A stretch of DNA of 64,000 nt from contig OX422184.1 in assembly GCA_949130485.1 (NCBI GenBank), positions 17,918,324-17,982,323 on the forward strand, written 5' to 3'. The notes beneath the pieces are model-generated. The model saw only the letters and a list, made by a program, of their open reading frames with translations. It was not told the origin of the DNA and searched no databases. Numbering within the stretch: the first letter of the stretch is position 1; each line of letters opens with the position of its first letter. This DNA is from Agelas oroides. Taxonomy: Eukaryota > Porifera > Demospongiae > Agelasida > Agelasidae. Positions 10,433-21,543 of the stretch are shown here, piece by piece. Made by a program: the position numbers and the translations under genes.

Positions 10433-10702
10433 GTTGAAGACCATGATACCCTCCACCCTTGCTGCTGGATTCAGGAAATGTGGGGTATATCCATTTAATC
10501 CTGAAGCTCTTCAGCTATCGCAAAAACAAAAACTACAAAGACAACGGAGAAAGAGCTTGAGTTGAAGGATTTAACTTGTACGATCCCAGATATGTGGCAT
10601 GGTTGGAATGCATGTAATCGCCCTGAAGGTGTTCCAGCTGATCACTACTCACTTATCCCTGCTCCGTCACACAGTCAAGATGGACATGAAACACCATCCT
10701 GA

Positions 10703-11494
10703 TTGCTGCACTTCTGCTCTGTTGATCCAACTGACCCTTTGCAGTTTTCAGATGAAACTACGCCCTCACCTACGCTTTCTACCCCCCTCAGAAGTGATTT
10801 GCCAGGACCTTCGAGACTTTCAGAGGCTATGCCCTCACCTGTGGTTTCTATCACACCTTCGCCTATAGTTTCTACCCCCCTCAGAAGTGATTGGCCAGGA
10901 CCTTCGAGACCTTCGGAGGCTATGACCTCACCTGTTGTTTCCACCCCCTTGAGCAACAATCGACTGGGGTCCTCTGGAAGCTCTGGTACTACACCCTCGC
11001 CAGTGGTTTCACCCCCTGGGTCATCAGGATCTACTGCTTCATCAGGTCAGGAGCTGACCTACATATCGAAGTATATTGTGCAGTATTTCCCAGGGACTCC
11101 AAAACCAAAGGCTACAACAAGGCGGGTCTCTGGATACCGGGTTTTGACAAGCAGCAAATGTTTAGCAGAGTTTGAAGAAAAGGAGTCAAAAAAGAAAAAA
11201 GAAGCAGAAGAAAAAGACAAACGAAAGCAAGAACGAGCTAAAAAGAAACAACAGAGACATGAATTACTGAAGCAGAAGGCTGAAGAAAAGGCAAGGAAAG
11301 CGGAAGAAAAGAAAAAGTGTGACGAGGAAAAGTCCAAAACAAAAACTTCACGAGCACAGAAACGCAGCAACACTACCATAAAGTCGAATGGACCAAAGCG
11401 AGTGAGACTAGATGAGGTTGGAAGTGATACTATTTTAAAGCCAAATGAGTCAAAGAGAGCATGGCAGAAAGAGGTTCGTAGTGGTGAGCATTGA
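10703..11494 (+). CDS. C-terminal Pro/Ser-rich and Lys/Glu-rich part of the Tigger-like protein
   Basis: A 263-codon open frame follows the decayed catalytic region. Residues about 1-115 are Pro/Ser/Thr-rich with a repeated block (TPSP, STPLRS, GPSR), internally duplicated. Residues about 120-160 contain ISKYIVQYFPGTPKPK and VSGYRVLTSSKCL. Residues about 160-225 form a strongly charged Lys/Glu/Arg helix, probably coiled coil. The order ARVLTS-ECL then K/E-rich helix is what I recall at the C-terminus of Tigger/jerky-like transposases of invertebrates. It is probably the tail of the pseudogene rather than a separate gene, although it is still open. Confidence 0.5.
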   Translation: MLHFCSVDPTDPLQFSDETTPSPTLSTPLRSDLPGPSRLSEAMPSPVVSITPSPIVSTPLRSDWPGPSRPSEAMTSPVVSTPLSNNRLGSSGSSGTTPSPVVSPPGSSGSTASSGQELTYISKYIVQYFPGTPKPKATTRRVSGYRVLTSSKCLAEFEEKESKKKKEAEEKDKRKQERAKKKQQRHELLKQKAEEKARKAEEKKKCDEEKSKTKTSRAQKRSNTTIKSNGPKRVRLDEVGSDTILKPNESKRAWQKEVRSGEH

Positions 11495-11689
11495 TGACGT
11501 TGTAGAATCTTGTGAAAAGAAAGACTATGTCCAGTTTGCGTAATCTAGATCACGCATGAATTTTGTCATTTCCTTGTTCATGTGCAGCTTCTTTTAAATG
11601 TTTCTTGCATGGATTATATGTTATAATTATACACTCGGTAATATTGAAATCATGTGTACTGAAGATACGGTCAATTGACAGGGAGTGGC

Positions 11690-12170
11690 TAAGTTTCCAG
11701 GTGCCAATAGTTGAGAATAGGAAATACTACGTGAGATGTTAATCGGTATGTGATGACGATAATTTGTACAGCAGTGACCATGCTACGTCTGCTACTGTAA
11801 ATTGAGCAAACTTTTGTAAACTGGATGTGGTAGTTCCAGCAATCGGAGGTCTCTCGAATGGTGCAATTCCCAGACTCCAGAACTGTTCCTGAGTGGAGAT
11901 ACGGTGGTTGGGACAAACAGGGGCCAATAATCGGTTGATTACGCTACAACCCCAAGATGTAATATATCCAAAATGCAAGATAAACGGAAGAGCTTTATTA
12001 AATGGGAAGAACTTAATTAACAAGCCAGAAGAGCAATAGACAAACAGTCTGAGTGCATACTTGTTAGTGCCTTGGTGCATGTGAAAGACTCGTTCACCAC
12101 TGAGCGTCCCTTCACCATCCACACTACCTTCACCCATTCACGGTGACTCCTGAAAGGATTTCACCACTTA
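11690..12170 (-). pseudogene. Second, more diverged copy of exon 2 with flanking intron
   Basis: The right part (about 11945-12170) aligns in order with 6090-6330, the intron just upstream of exon 2. The expected exon position (about 11690-11925, minus strand) still contains exon-2-like blocks, such as CCGTATCTCCACTCAGGAAC against the functional CAATTAGTAGTCAGGATC. The translation (ESGNCTIRETSDCW) keeps only fragments of the cysteine pattern. I consider it a decayed duplicate. A divergent working alternative exon cannot be excluded. Confidence 0.45.
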
Positions 12171-12532
12171 AGTCACACTTGTCCGCCTATATTTAGGGCA
12201 AGCTCAGCACATCTCACACTTGTGATAACAATGTCTGATATTTCTTATTGCCGAGCGGGAAGCGAGGCAAATAATCGTGCACTATGGGGTTGAATCTTGT
12301 GTAATGCTGAGGAATGCAATCTACAGTGGTGCGTAGGAATGCAACTACAGCGGCGCACATGCGTGATTACAAGGGTAGAAATGGAGTTGGATGCAGAGAG
12401 GAGGAGGAGGAGATTAACCAGGATACGAATGCAGTGACACCATCAAGCAGAGGATGATTCCCAGAGGCAGCAATGACGAGAAGCTGACCAACACCGATAG
12501 TATAGGCACAACCTCATTCGTGCATAGGCGTA
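12171..12532. other. Non-coding stretch
   Basis: No gene or complete repeat is recognised. Confidence 0.4.
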
Positions 12533-12664
12533 GGAACCGGGGGGGCACCGGGGGCATGTGCCCCCCCAAAGTTTTCATAATTTGTTATATAAATTGCTCA
12601 CTACTCTATGTGTAGTTTCAAACTGTGCCCCCCCCCCAATCAAAAAGTCTTTCCTACGCCACTG
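12533..12664. mobile_element. Short G/C-run MITE
   Basis: The 132-bp stretch begins CATAGGCGTAGGAACCGGGG and ends AGTCTTTCCTACGCCACTG, giving inverted ends with poly-G and poly-C arms inside (runs at 12540-12546 and 12629-12637). The right end resembles the end of the hAT MITE at 10137. I could not define a convincing target duplication. Confidence 0.5.
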
Positions 12665-12990
12665 TCGTGCCTACATCAGTCAGCCTCTTGTTGTTGCTGT
12701 CTCCGACGGCAGTGTAGCAGCACTCGTATAATGGTTAATCTTTGTATGCAGCAACACCGTTGAGCAGAGCGCGATTCCTTGAGGCAGCAACGACGAGAGG
12801 CTGACCAACGTAGACACGCGTAACAGCAAAGTAGTTCTTCCCGTGAGGCTCTCCCACGTGCATCCACGTATGCCTTAGTATTATGTAATAGATAATGCAT
12901 GGTAGCCAAGGATTTATGGTCAATAACCACCTAACTCAGAGCCTGAGGACAAGGTTCCTTTTTGTAAACCATAAATCCTGCAGCTACCAC

Positions 12991-14330
12991 ACGTTAGGTA
13001 TTACTTGATTGGTCCTTGTTGTTATCAAAGAGTTGGTAGACTCTCTATGTAGGGATGTCGCAGACACACAATACATGTAATACGCAAAACTCTCATTACT
13101 CAATCATGAATACATGGTTGCAGCACGAAAATGACTTGTACCTCAGTGCAAAGTGCTCCTGACCTATAGTGGCTTTATTACTGTTCACTCACGCCATGCC
13201 AAGCACTTTCAGCACACTGCAGCTGCTTCCTGTTGCATAGGATGCCATTATGTATGCTGTGCACACATAGTCTCATTCCCAGACTACAGACCACTGCAAT
13301 TGGTATGGGCATGAGACTAGTGCATGCAATTTCTGCAAGCAGGAGTTGATAGTTCCCGGCCCAGTGGATGGATACCTAGGAGTGACACTATTGACACTAT
13401 GTTGGTAAAGCACATACCAACTGCTGTAGATTAAAAGCTGTATGGGGTCAATGGGCAGACCTACTACATGTACGTTAGGTATTACTTGATTGGTCCTTGT
13501 TGTTATCAAAGAGTTGGTAGACTCTCTATGTAGGGATGTCGCAGACACACAATACATGTAATACGCAAAACTCTCATTACTCAATCATGAATACATGGTT
13601 GCAGCACGAAAATGACTTGTACCTCAGCGCAAAGTGCTCCTGACCTATAGTGGCTTTATTACTGTTCACTCACGCCATGCCAAGCACTTTCAGCACACTG
13701 CAGCTGCTTCCTGTTGCATAGGATGCCATTATGTATGCTGTGCACACATAGTCTCATTCCCAGACTACAGACCACTGCAATTGGTATGGGCATGAGACTA
13801 GTGCATGCAATTTCTGCAAGCAGGAGTTGATAGTTCCCGGCCCAGTGGATGGATACCTAGGAGTGACACTATTGACACTATGTTGGTAAAGCACATACCA
13901 ACTGCTGTAGATTAAAAGCTGTATGGGGTCAATGGGCAGACCTACTACATGTACGTTAGGTATTACTTGATTGGTCCTTGTTGTTATCAAAGAGTTGGTA
14001 GACTCTCTATGTAGGGATGGCGCAGACACACAATACATGTAATACGCAAAACTCTCATTACTCAATCATGAATACATGGTTGCAGCACGAAAATGACTTG
14101 TACCTCAGCGCAAAGTGCTCCTGACCTATAGCGGCTTTATTACTGTTCACTCACGCCATGCCAAGCACTTTCAGCACACTGCAGCTGCTGCCTGTTGCAT
14201 AGGATGCCATTATGTATGCATGTGCACACATAGTCTCATTCCCAGACTACAGACCACTGCAATTGGTATGGGCATGAGACTAGTGCATGCAATTTCTGCA
14301 AGCAGGAGTTGATAGTTCCCGGCCCAGTGG
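12991..14330. repeat. 481-bp tandem repeat, 2.8 copies
   Basis: Units start at 12991, 13472 and 13953 with ACGTTAGGTATTACTTGATT. The period is 481 bp and the third unit stops at about 14330. The copies differ by only a few substitutions and small indels (for example GATGTCGC against GATGGCGC), so the expansion is recent. Two near-identical 103-codon minus-strand frames (13273-13584 and 13754-14065) are products of the repeat and have no recognised domain. Confidence 0.9.
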
Positions 14331-14448
14331 ACTTACTCAAGAAATACTAAACTGTCAGTGATGTTTCACGTTGGTCGTGTCTAATCACTGGACTGGATTG
14401 TGGACTGGATCACTGGACAGGACTGCTGGACTAGATCACTGGATGATC

Positions 14449-15019
14449 TAGCCTCGTTCCCAGGCTCTTGTGCGGGGGAGGAGGAAAGAGAGCCTGGTAC
14501 ACACTGTTCGCGCATGCGCCAAGTTCCCATGGTAACCTGCATACTACTCCGCTACACTAAAATTACGGTCAATTTCTGTTTACCTGCTGAAAGGCCGCAC
14601 TGCATGGTTACACTCCCTGTGGAACACATACGGGCGGTTTTGAAGTCAAAAACAATATCGCTTTGCCAGTAATGGTCTGCATTGCTTCGTTCAAGGCGAT
14701 CGGTGAACTTCAAAGGGACAGATTGCGTCATTCACGTGCCGCAGCGTTTAGCTGGAATGGACGAACGCGTGGACAATTCCTGCAAGCGAAGAGGTGAGTA
14801 CCTTCGTCGCTCCCTCATCATCGTCTACACAGAGCGTGGTCAGCGGCAGTATCTTTTTTACGGGAGAAGTCGGCGTGCCTCGTGGAGGTTAGTGTAACGG
14901 AGCACATTTTACAGAAATCTCCAAATTCCCAGAAATGCTGGGAAAACTGAGCATGCGCAAACAGTGTGTACCAGGCTCTTTTCTCCCCGCCCACGCACAA
15001 GAGCCTGGGAACGAGGCTA
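14449..15019. mobile_element. TAGCCTCGTTCCCAGGC-family element with 9-bp target duplication
   Basis: The 571-bp element begins TAGCCTCGTTCCCAGGCTCT and ends AGCCTGGGAACGAGGCTA. It is flanked by a perfect 9-bp duplication TGGATGATC (14440-14448 and 15020-15028). Longer inverted arms continue inward (CTCTTGTGCGGG against CACGCACAAGAG). A 9-bp duplication is compatible with Mutator-like or foldback elements. No transposase is present. Confidence 0.9.
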
Positions 15020-15542
15020 TGGATGATCTTAAGATGCTGCACATAACTGAACCTTTGAATATTCCACATGTTACATTTGTCAAGTCAACCCAATCCATTG
15101 CTACTACAGAACAGACATGACACCACTAATCATATTCTTGAGGACCAATGAACGGAATGTTGCCTAGGGGCGCCACACAGAGCTAGCTAAATTCAAGCTA
15201 TTAATATGCATGAGGGGAGGGATTGCCTGACTTCCAGCCTGAATTACATGCCTTTAATGAGATTCATTGATCTCAATTTGGACATTAACGACAGTCACAA
15301 GTATCCAAGGAGGGTTAATTGGATTCATAGCCCGGTTCTGTTCAGGTTTGAGTCCATGAAAGGCTTAGGGCATGCATACTCAAATATTCAACATCATTTA
15401 CCCATTCCTTTCACCCCAAGCCAAGCTGCCAATGCCTCAACAGAAGGTCAATAATGAGGTTGATGAGAGTCAACATACTCTAACCCTCCCATTGGACAGC
15501 TGACTGAACCCAGGGTTGTTCATGGGTAATGCTGAGGTCTAG
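15020..15542. other. Dispersed repeat and non-coding spacer
   Basis: Positions 15027-15120 (containing GATGCTGCACATAACTGAAC) recur inverted at about 63241-63345, so they belong to a dispersed repeat. The remainder shows nothing recognisable. Confidence 0.5.
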
Positions 15543-17554
15543 TTAAGGTGGCAGATAACCCTGCATTTTCAAGGTTGACAAACCTGGAATCCAAGCCCAT
15601 AGAACTCTTTGTCTTGGTAAAATTTTAGCGCACAGTCCGTTTTAGGAGTCTCAAACCATTCACTGTCCGTAAAATTGGGGATTTTCCCCATTTCCTGTCG
15701 GCATTGGCATCCAATAATCAGTTTATAATTAAGTTAGTTAAGATGTGGCCTGGCGGTACCCTTCATGTGGTGGTCGGAACTTTGAAGGTAAGCTTAGATC
15801 GACTTAAAAAAAAAAAAAAAGGAGTTTAGTAGAGTGCTGTAGTGTCAGTAGCTGTGAGTAGTGTGAAGTGCCTGCTTGTGAAAGCAAGCTTGTGTCTAGA
15901 AGCAGCAGAAAGGCCACAGTGGCCAAGACTGTACTCATTGGGCAGGCCCAGGTCTTGCGATCGTATGCCAAGCCTAGTAGGTGATCGTGGCCGGGTGCTT
16001 CAAGTGCTGGGCTGGGCTTTAACTAGAATGCGCAATTTATCGTTGGTACTACGTTGCCATTGACAGGAAAGCTGAACGGTGTTTGTGTGTGGAACAGAGC
16101 CTTGAGTTGTTTAGCGACATAAGGGGGAGAGGTGGGGCTAGTAATGCTTGCTTGCACTCGTGAATGAGCCCCTCCCGTAGACAAGCTGTGAATTTTTTGA
16201 AACGTGCATTCATTTTGGTGCAGTCAAAGTTGTCCATTCCAAGAGTAGTGACAAACATGAGTCTAGCCTGACTTTGGGAGTAGTTCTGAACAAAAGCTGG
16301 CACAGACTGATTTGAGATACATTGGTGGTTAGGACGCTACCTACAGTGAGCGTGTAGATGCGTCCATCGAGTGGCAATTTTGGTTCATGAATATATTAAT
16401 GAGCTACTAAAACCCTTTTTTAAAATTAGGGAAAGCAAGATTGCCCTAAACCAAACCCTAACCCTGAAACTAGGAGTAACACTGGTCCTGACTGTAACCC
16501 AGGTTTATGTTTTCGTTAACCTCCACCGAGTGACTTCCCCCGCCACCTTAAAGCCAACTCATTAATATTCATAAGGTGGACAGAAACCCTCCAGATTGTA
16601 GAGCTCGGTCAGGCTTTAATTAGATTCATAGGCTCAATTAGGGTTAGGGAGAATAGGGTTAATGAGATTAGGGTTAGGGATATTAGGGTTAAGGCAAACT
16701 AGGGTTAGGGCTAGGGCTAGACTTAGGGTCTTAAGGTTGTGGTGAAGTCTCGGCGGAGGTTAACGAAAACAAACATGGGTGTTACAGTGTTACAGAGTTA
16801 GGGTTTTCTTTAGGGCAATCTTGCTTTGCCTAATTTTAAAAAGGGTTTTAGTAGCTCATTAATATATTCATGAACCCAAAATTGCCACTCGATGGACGCA
16901 TCTACATGCTCACTGTAGGTAGCGTCCTAACCATGCACCAATGTATCTCAAACCAATCTATGTCAGCTTTTGTTCAGTGCTACTCTCAAAGTCAGGCTAG
17001 ACTCATGTTTGTCGCTACTCTTGAAATGGACAACTTTGACTGCACCAAAATGAATGCACATTTCAAAATATTCACAGCACTCAAAGCAGCGGGCCACGAT
17101 CACCTACTAGGCCTGGCATATGATCGCAAGACCTGGGCCTGCCCAATGAGTACAGTCTTGGCCACTGTGGCCTTTCTGCTGCTTCTAGACACAAGCTTGC
17201 TTTCACAAGCAGGCACTTCGCACTACTCACAGCTACTGACACTACAGCACTCTACTAAACTCCTTCTTTTGTTTTATTTTATTTTTATTTTTATTTAAGT
17301 CGATCTAGGCTTATCTTCAAAGTTCCGACCACCACATGAGGGGTTCCGCCAGGCCACATCTTAACTAACTTAATTATAAACTGATGATGCCAATGCCGAC
17401 AGGAAATGGGGAAAATCCCCAATTTTACGTACAGTGAACGGATCAAGACTCCCAAAACTGACTATTTGCTACAATTTTAACAAGACAAAGAAGTCTATCA
17501 GCTTGGATTCCAGGTTTGTCGACCTTGAAAGTACAGGATTCTCTGCCACCTTAA
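15543..17554. mobile_element. 2-kb foldback element bounded by TTAA, family B
   Basis: The element begins TTAAGGTGGCAGATAACCC and ends TCTCTGCCACCTTAA. Almost the whole left half is the inverse of the right half. For example, CCCCATTTCCTGTCGGCATT near 15690 is inverted near 17400, and the segment around CTAGAAGCAGCAGAAAGGCC (15896) is inverted near 17185. The centre lies near 16620. It includes a poly-A run on the left, an A/T-rich counterpart on the right and a telomere-like core. Frames of about 84 codons that recur in every copy (MDNFDCTKMNA) reflect repeat conservation. Related copies lie at 38778-39782 and, in parts, at 56371-57443 and 63178-63240. Confidence 0.85.
16440..16720. repeat. 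Interstitial telomere-like tract in the foldback core
   Basis: Degenerate CCCTAA repeats on the left (CCTAAACCAAACCCTAACCC from 16445) and TTAGGG repeats on the right (TTAGGGTTAGGGAGAATAGG, then GTTAGGGATATTAGGG) face each other across the centre of the family B foldback. The metazoan telomere repeat is TTAGGG. Because the tract sits inside a repeated element it is not a chromosome end. Confidence 0.75.
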
Positions 17555-18533
17555 ATAGTGTGTACCACATGACCTCATTCAAGTGTTTATTACAGTAAGA
17601 GTGTGCAACTACCATATGGTTTCTACACCCACCACCTGGACAGTATGACTAGGCAATCAGCATGCAGTGAATATGCTAAGCTGTGAAAACACAGCAGCAA
17701 AGAGGCAGGTATTTGCTTCAATGGTCACATATCTAGCACCTAGAATGGCTTCATATTAAGTACCTGCTAAACATATTCACTGCTGATTGTCTGGGTGTAG
17801 AAACCATATGGGAGTTGCTGCTCACTCTCACTCTTACAAAATATTTTATGCATGTTCAGACGCAACACACATGACTTGCAGGACCAGTTATGGATTTTCG
17901 CATGACTTGTAGCAGTGATAGCTACTGATTCTTGTGTGACTCGTAGTAAAAACTACGTCTTTTTATAAACTGCGCATGCATGCACACAGGGCAAAAAATG
18001 AAATTTCCTATCTGTCCTGTGTACAAGAAATTTGACATTTCATTGATGGTTCTCCACCTATCCTGTAGAGGATAGAGCCAAATATCGAATATGTATGACA
18101 TTTGGCTCTATCCTCTACAGGATTGGTGAAGAACAGTCAAGGAAATGGCAAATTTTATGTATATGGGACATATGAAAAATTTTATTTTTATTTGCCCTGT
18201 GGCACAGCTGAGGCTTCCCCATTGACTCACATACAATTGTGTGAGTTAAATGTATGATAAAGGAAACATATTTTAGATCATCCTGTGGTTTATGAAACAG
18301 ATTCTACAACTTATAGTGAGTTTATGAAAAATATAACCCACCTGTTACTGTAGAAACAAAGACAAAGTGGAGATTATTTATGTATATATATATATGTGCG
18401 TATCTTCCTGTATTGGTGCATGATTAATTGAAGGTAGCACACAAGACGTGTTTAATTATCAAGGTTGACAACCCTGAAATCCAAGATCAGAACCTTGTTT
18501 TCCATCGACAATACTTCCCATTAGGTGTTAGAG
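17555..18533. repeat. Non-coding stretch containing a 218-bp palindrome
   Basis: Positions 17985-18202 fold back on themselves. The ends are CACAGGGCAAA and TTTGCCCTGTG, and the inner arms are TCCTGTAGAGGATAGAGCC and GGCTCTATCCTCTACAGGA around 18060-18123. No target duplication is clear. Direct and inverted short repeats (for example ACCATATGGTTTCTACACCC at about 17612, matched inverted near 17800) occur to the left. No gene is recognised. Confidence 0.65.
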
Positions 18534-19502
18534 TTAAGGTAGGACAACCTTGAATTGCGAATCGGGCCGATTCCGCTCATGAATAATTAATGAGTCGGGT
18601 GACCATAATGGCGCGATTGAAATTCATTGGCTTGTTTACAGTTTCCCATGGCGGCAACTGGAATCAACGAGGGGGCGTGTCCCTTTGATGTGGCCTGCGG
18701 CCCTTTGTAGTGGTCTGGCGGCACTTTCAGAACTTTGAAAAAATCCTCCAACACTTAAAAAAAAAAAAAAAAAAAAGCACAGTAAAAAGATTTTCTAGCT
18801 CGTTGAATGTGACGGTTGGCTATTTGTGTGTGCAAAGCTTGCCTGAGTGGGCTTGAATGTTTGTGAGTGTACTGGAAAGGCAGAGAGCCATCCTGGAAGA
18901 CGGGTATCATCACACAGTTGTCTGGCAAAGGTGCTGTAGAAAGCTGACTTTTCGGGCTTGTAGGCCCCGCCGGATTTTATGCTAGCGGGAATGTGTGTAA
19001 CTTGGCTCCATTCTAGGGGCAATGACAGGGAGTAGGTTTGTGGGCATAACTCCCTGGCCTGGAAGTGAGTGGGAAAAAGCATACATAGTTTTGTAGGGGG
19101 TGAGTTGAGCTCTCTGAAACTGGGCTCAGTTTTGGTTGGTTTGAGTGGAGGTGTGTCGAATTTTTCTTCAAAGCCAGCACAGCTAAAATGACTGTTTTTG
19201 AGGTCAAATGTGTGTTTTGGCCTGTAGACTGGAATTGAAGTGGTCCCAGGACAAATTCATACGTAAAGTTTTTACTTGTTTTGTGTGTGTGTTGAAGATG
19301 TGGTCAGACTGGGGGTGGAGCCTTGGAGAGGGTGCAAATTTTTAATTTAGATGAGGGACTAAAAATTGAGTTTTTTTGTCATTATCAGGTAGAGAAAGCA
19401 GTTTGGTACAAACTTTTTGTGAATCTTGTGTACACTTTGACATTACCCATCCATCCGTCCACATTACTCGGAGATCTGTGATTCAAGGTTGTCCTACCTT
19501 AA
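18534..19502. mobile_element. TTAA-flanked inverted-repeat element, family A, copy 2
   Basis: This 969-bp copy is highly similar to 6453-7440. It starts TTAAGGTAGGACAACCTTGA and ends GGTTGTCCTACCTTAA, with a poly-A run at about 18758-18776. It differs by scattered substitutions and small indels (for example the shorter form of the GGCACTTTCA segment). It lies in the same large intron as copy 1. Confidence 0.82.
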
Positions 19503-21543
19503 CCTAAACCTAAATCTAACCATAACCCAAGATGGTCACAGAACATCGAGTTTACTGCCAGTTACTAAATTGCGAGGGGTTCTTCCTAAAATATCAATTT
19601 CGAAAATGTCAACTTCCCAAAGTGTCAACTCCTAAATGCCAACTCATAAACCTTTTCATACTTTGAAATAAAATGCACATATTTGGTCAATTGTAAAAAT
19701 ATAGGCAAGAAATGGACATTCTTACCAGCAGAACTGGAAAGAAACACCAAAGCACTTCAATTTGATGAGTGTTGTAAGGCTATTGATCAAAGTTTTGACT
19801 GCGGTTGCAGGAGTATGCAATTCCAATGAGAGGGTAAAAAAAATGGTTGCACTGTTATTAGTGAGTCCAAAACTTTGCAACACAGAAAAGCTAGAATTGC
19901 TGGCTCATAACAAAAGGTTGCTGAAACATAAAAATACAAGCAAGAATTTTTCTAATGGACATTCTTATCAGCAGAACTGGAAAATGGAACAAAGAACTTC
20001 AATTTGATGCGCGTTGTAAGGCTATTGATCAACTGTGGTTGTGGAAGTTTTCATTTCAGTCAATAAAGGTTACACAACCCTCACTTGACCATCACCTATG
20101 AACTTGTGGCACACTACTACTTCGTGAGTCTTTGGGCAGGTGCCACTGCACATGCTTAAACACAGTGAGCAAACAGCCTCCACTTTTCTCTTGCGGTAGG
20201 AGTTCTACATTCAAATAACTTAGGAATTGGCTGATATTACTGTGGCTGTAAGTAAGCTGGGAAAGTTGACACCGTTTCGAATTGTTATAGTAAGTTTTGT
20301 ATAGTTTAATTCTGTGTATAGCGAGCAGAGAATGGCTTCAAAAGAATAGAACCACCTTATAGGTAGTGATAAGCCACTTAGATAAACTAGTCCAGCTTAG
20401 TTACACTCTACCTACACAAATCACGCCACTTCCACAACCACAGCTCAATAGTATGCTTGTCAATTTGACCACAGACACGATAGCGCTTACAGAATACTCG
20501 CGTAACGTAGGCACACGCGAATACGTTCAAAATTGAACCTGTAATTAGCGCTAGATATTGACCTTTTTTGTCACCATAAATAAAACCGTGGAGGTCGACT
20601 TGCAACTGGTAAAATTCGTCAAGCTACGAAGCAATGCTGTGCGAGGAGTGAAAGGAAACTTTATTTTGTAACAGCATGCTTGTCCTTGCAATGCACGTTA
20701 TTTGGATAAGAACGCCTTTTTGCCATACGACTACTACTTTCCGTAGCGGTAAAAAGGCTTAGTGTCCTCCTAGAGCTTATTAATGCGCATCTCCAGCAGC
20801 AAGATAAAGTCGCTAGCGCACTTCATACTGGAAATTTTTTGGCGAAGAGTTGGTTGCAGTCACAAAACACGCCCACCGAAACCATCAGGCCCGTAATCTT
20901 AATTATTTCCGCGTCTTGCGATTCTGCACGCTCAAAACTTGTGTAAAAAAAACTGCAGGCACTAGCCATTATCAAAATTCAAATATCTATATCCCAGAAG
21001 AAAGTTCTCATTACGCTCTACCGATCGATCACAGTCGGTCGGTGCGAACTTCGTTGGTACGGAAGTTACTCCATACACATTTAATTGAACGAAAATTACA
21101 AACTACAGGTACTAGAGCCGAGTAGTTTCGGACGATCCACGAAAATTTGCAAAGAGCAGCCATTGGGACACCGTTTGCCATGATGTGCGTTAGTCACTCG
21201 TACGTAGCACAAGCCAGTCCTAAAAACGAACAGTTTCTTTCAATCTTCTAGAATCACTAGTAGGCCTATGTCAATGATTTAAATTTGTTCAAGGCCTTTC
21301 TACCGTGCAGTTTTGTATGTGCCAAGTTTCACACTGCCATCAAATTTTAACATGAATTTCTTGACCATGGTTACAGCACTTGTCCACTCAATGTTCTGAT
21401 TTGGCATGCCTTAAAGTCTTGTCATATTTTAGCATGTAAATACTATACCCTGATAAAATAAATATGGCTAAGAGCCAACCAACTACATAGTATCAACTAA
21501 GCGTTAGTGGTTCTAACAGTATTGTGATTGTACAGAAACTCAC
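19503..21543. other. Intronic stretch with an 80-bp direct repeat, no gene recognised
   Basis: Positions about 19713-19795 and 19951-20030 are direct repeats (both contain GACATTCTTA, AGCAGAACTGGAAA and GTTGTAAGGCTATTGATCAA). The rest (20031-21543) has no recognised element or coding stretch. By strand it is the first intron of the minus-strand gene. Confidence 0.5.

Larger units (their letters stand above)
8008..11494 (+). pseudogene. pogo/Tigger-like DDE transposase gene, broken by nested insertions
   Basis: Pieces appear in the order expected for a full pogo/Tigger-type transposase. 8008-8480 encodes a basic start and a psq-type helix-turn-helix (KRRQWADVNMIAAMESVKGG, AAELHGAPRTTL) and ends ...EIIMQY. 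After a 1,026-bp insertion (8484-9509) it resumes FDQLKEVLGEHNLMDCPGQL, then YNVDETGMP (first catalytic Asp), WTEGEISGTTYGLSDKGW, LLLLRDGHSSHY (second Asp) and EYQPLHVVVFGPLK. In active relatives the last motif reads QPLD, so the third acid is His here. A frame change sits at the A-run near 9627-9632. A 296-bp MITE (10137-10432) then splits EAWLK from the downstream TLAAGFRKCGVYPFNPEAL. The apparent first codon (8008, ATA before CCGCAC) may be a mutated ATG. The element's own outer ends were not identified. It is non-functional. Confidence 0.88.

Noticed and set aside
13273..14065. Two 103-codon minus-strand frames in the 481-bp repeat as a tandem gene pair
   Set aside because: Near-identical because the whole unit is tandemly duplicated. 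No domain or splice support.
16440..16720. A chromosome end at the TTAGGG-like tract
   Set aside because: Tracts face each other inside an inverted-repeat element and are followed by unique sequence on both sides.
16049..17298. Recurring frames with MDNFDCTKMNA in every family B copy
   Set aside because: They appear on whichever strand the repeat arm lies and end at arm boundaries. This is repeat sequence, not a gene family.
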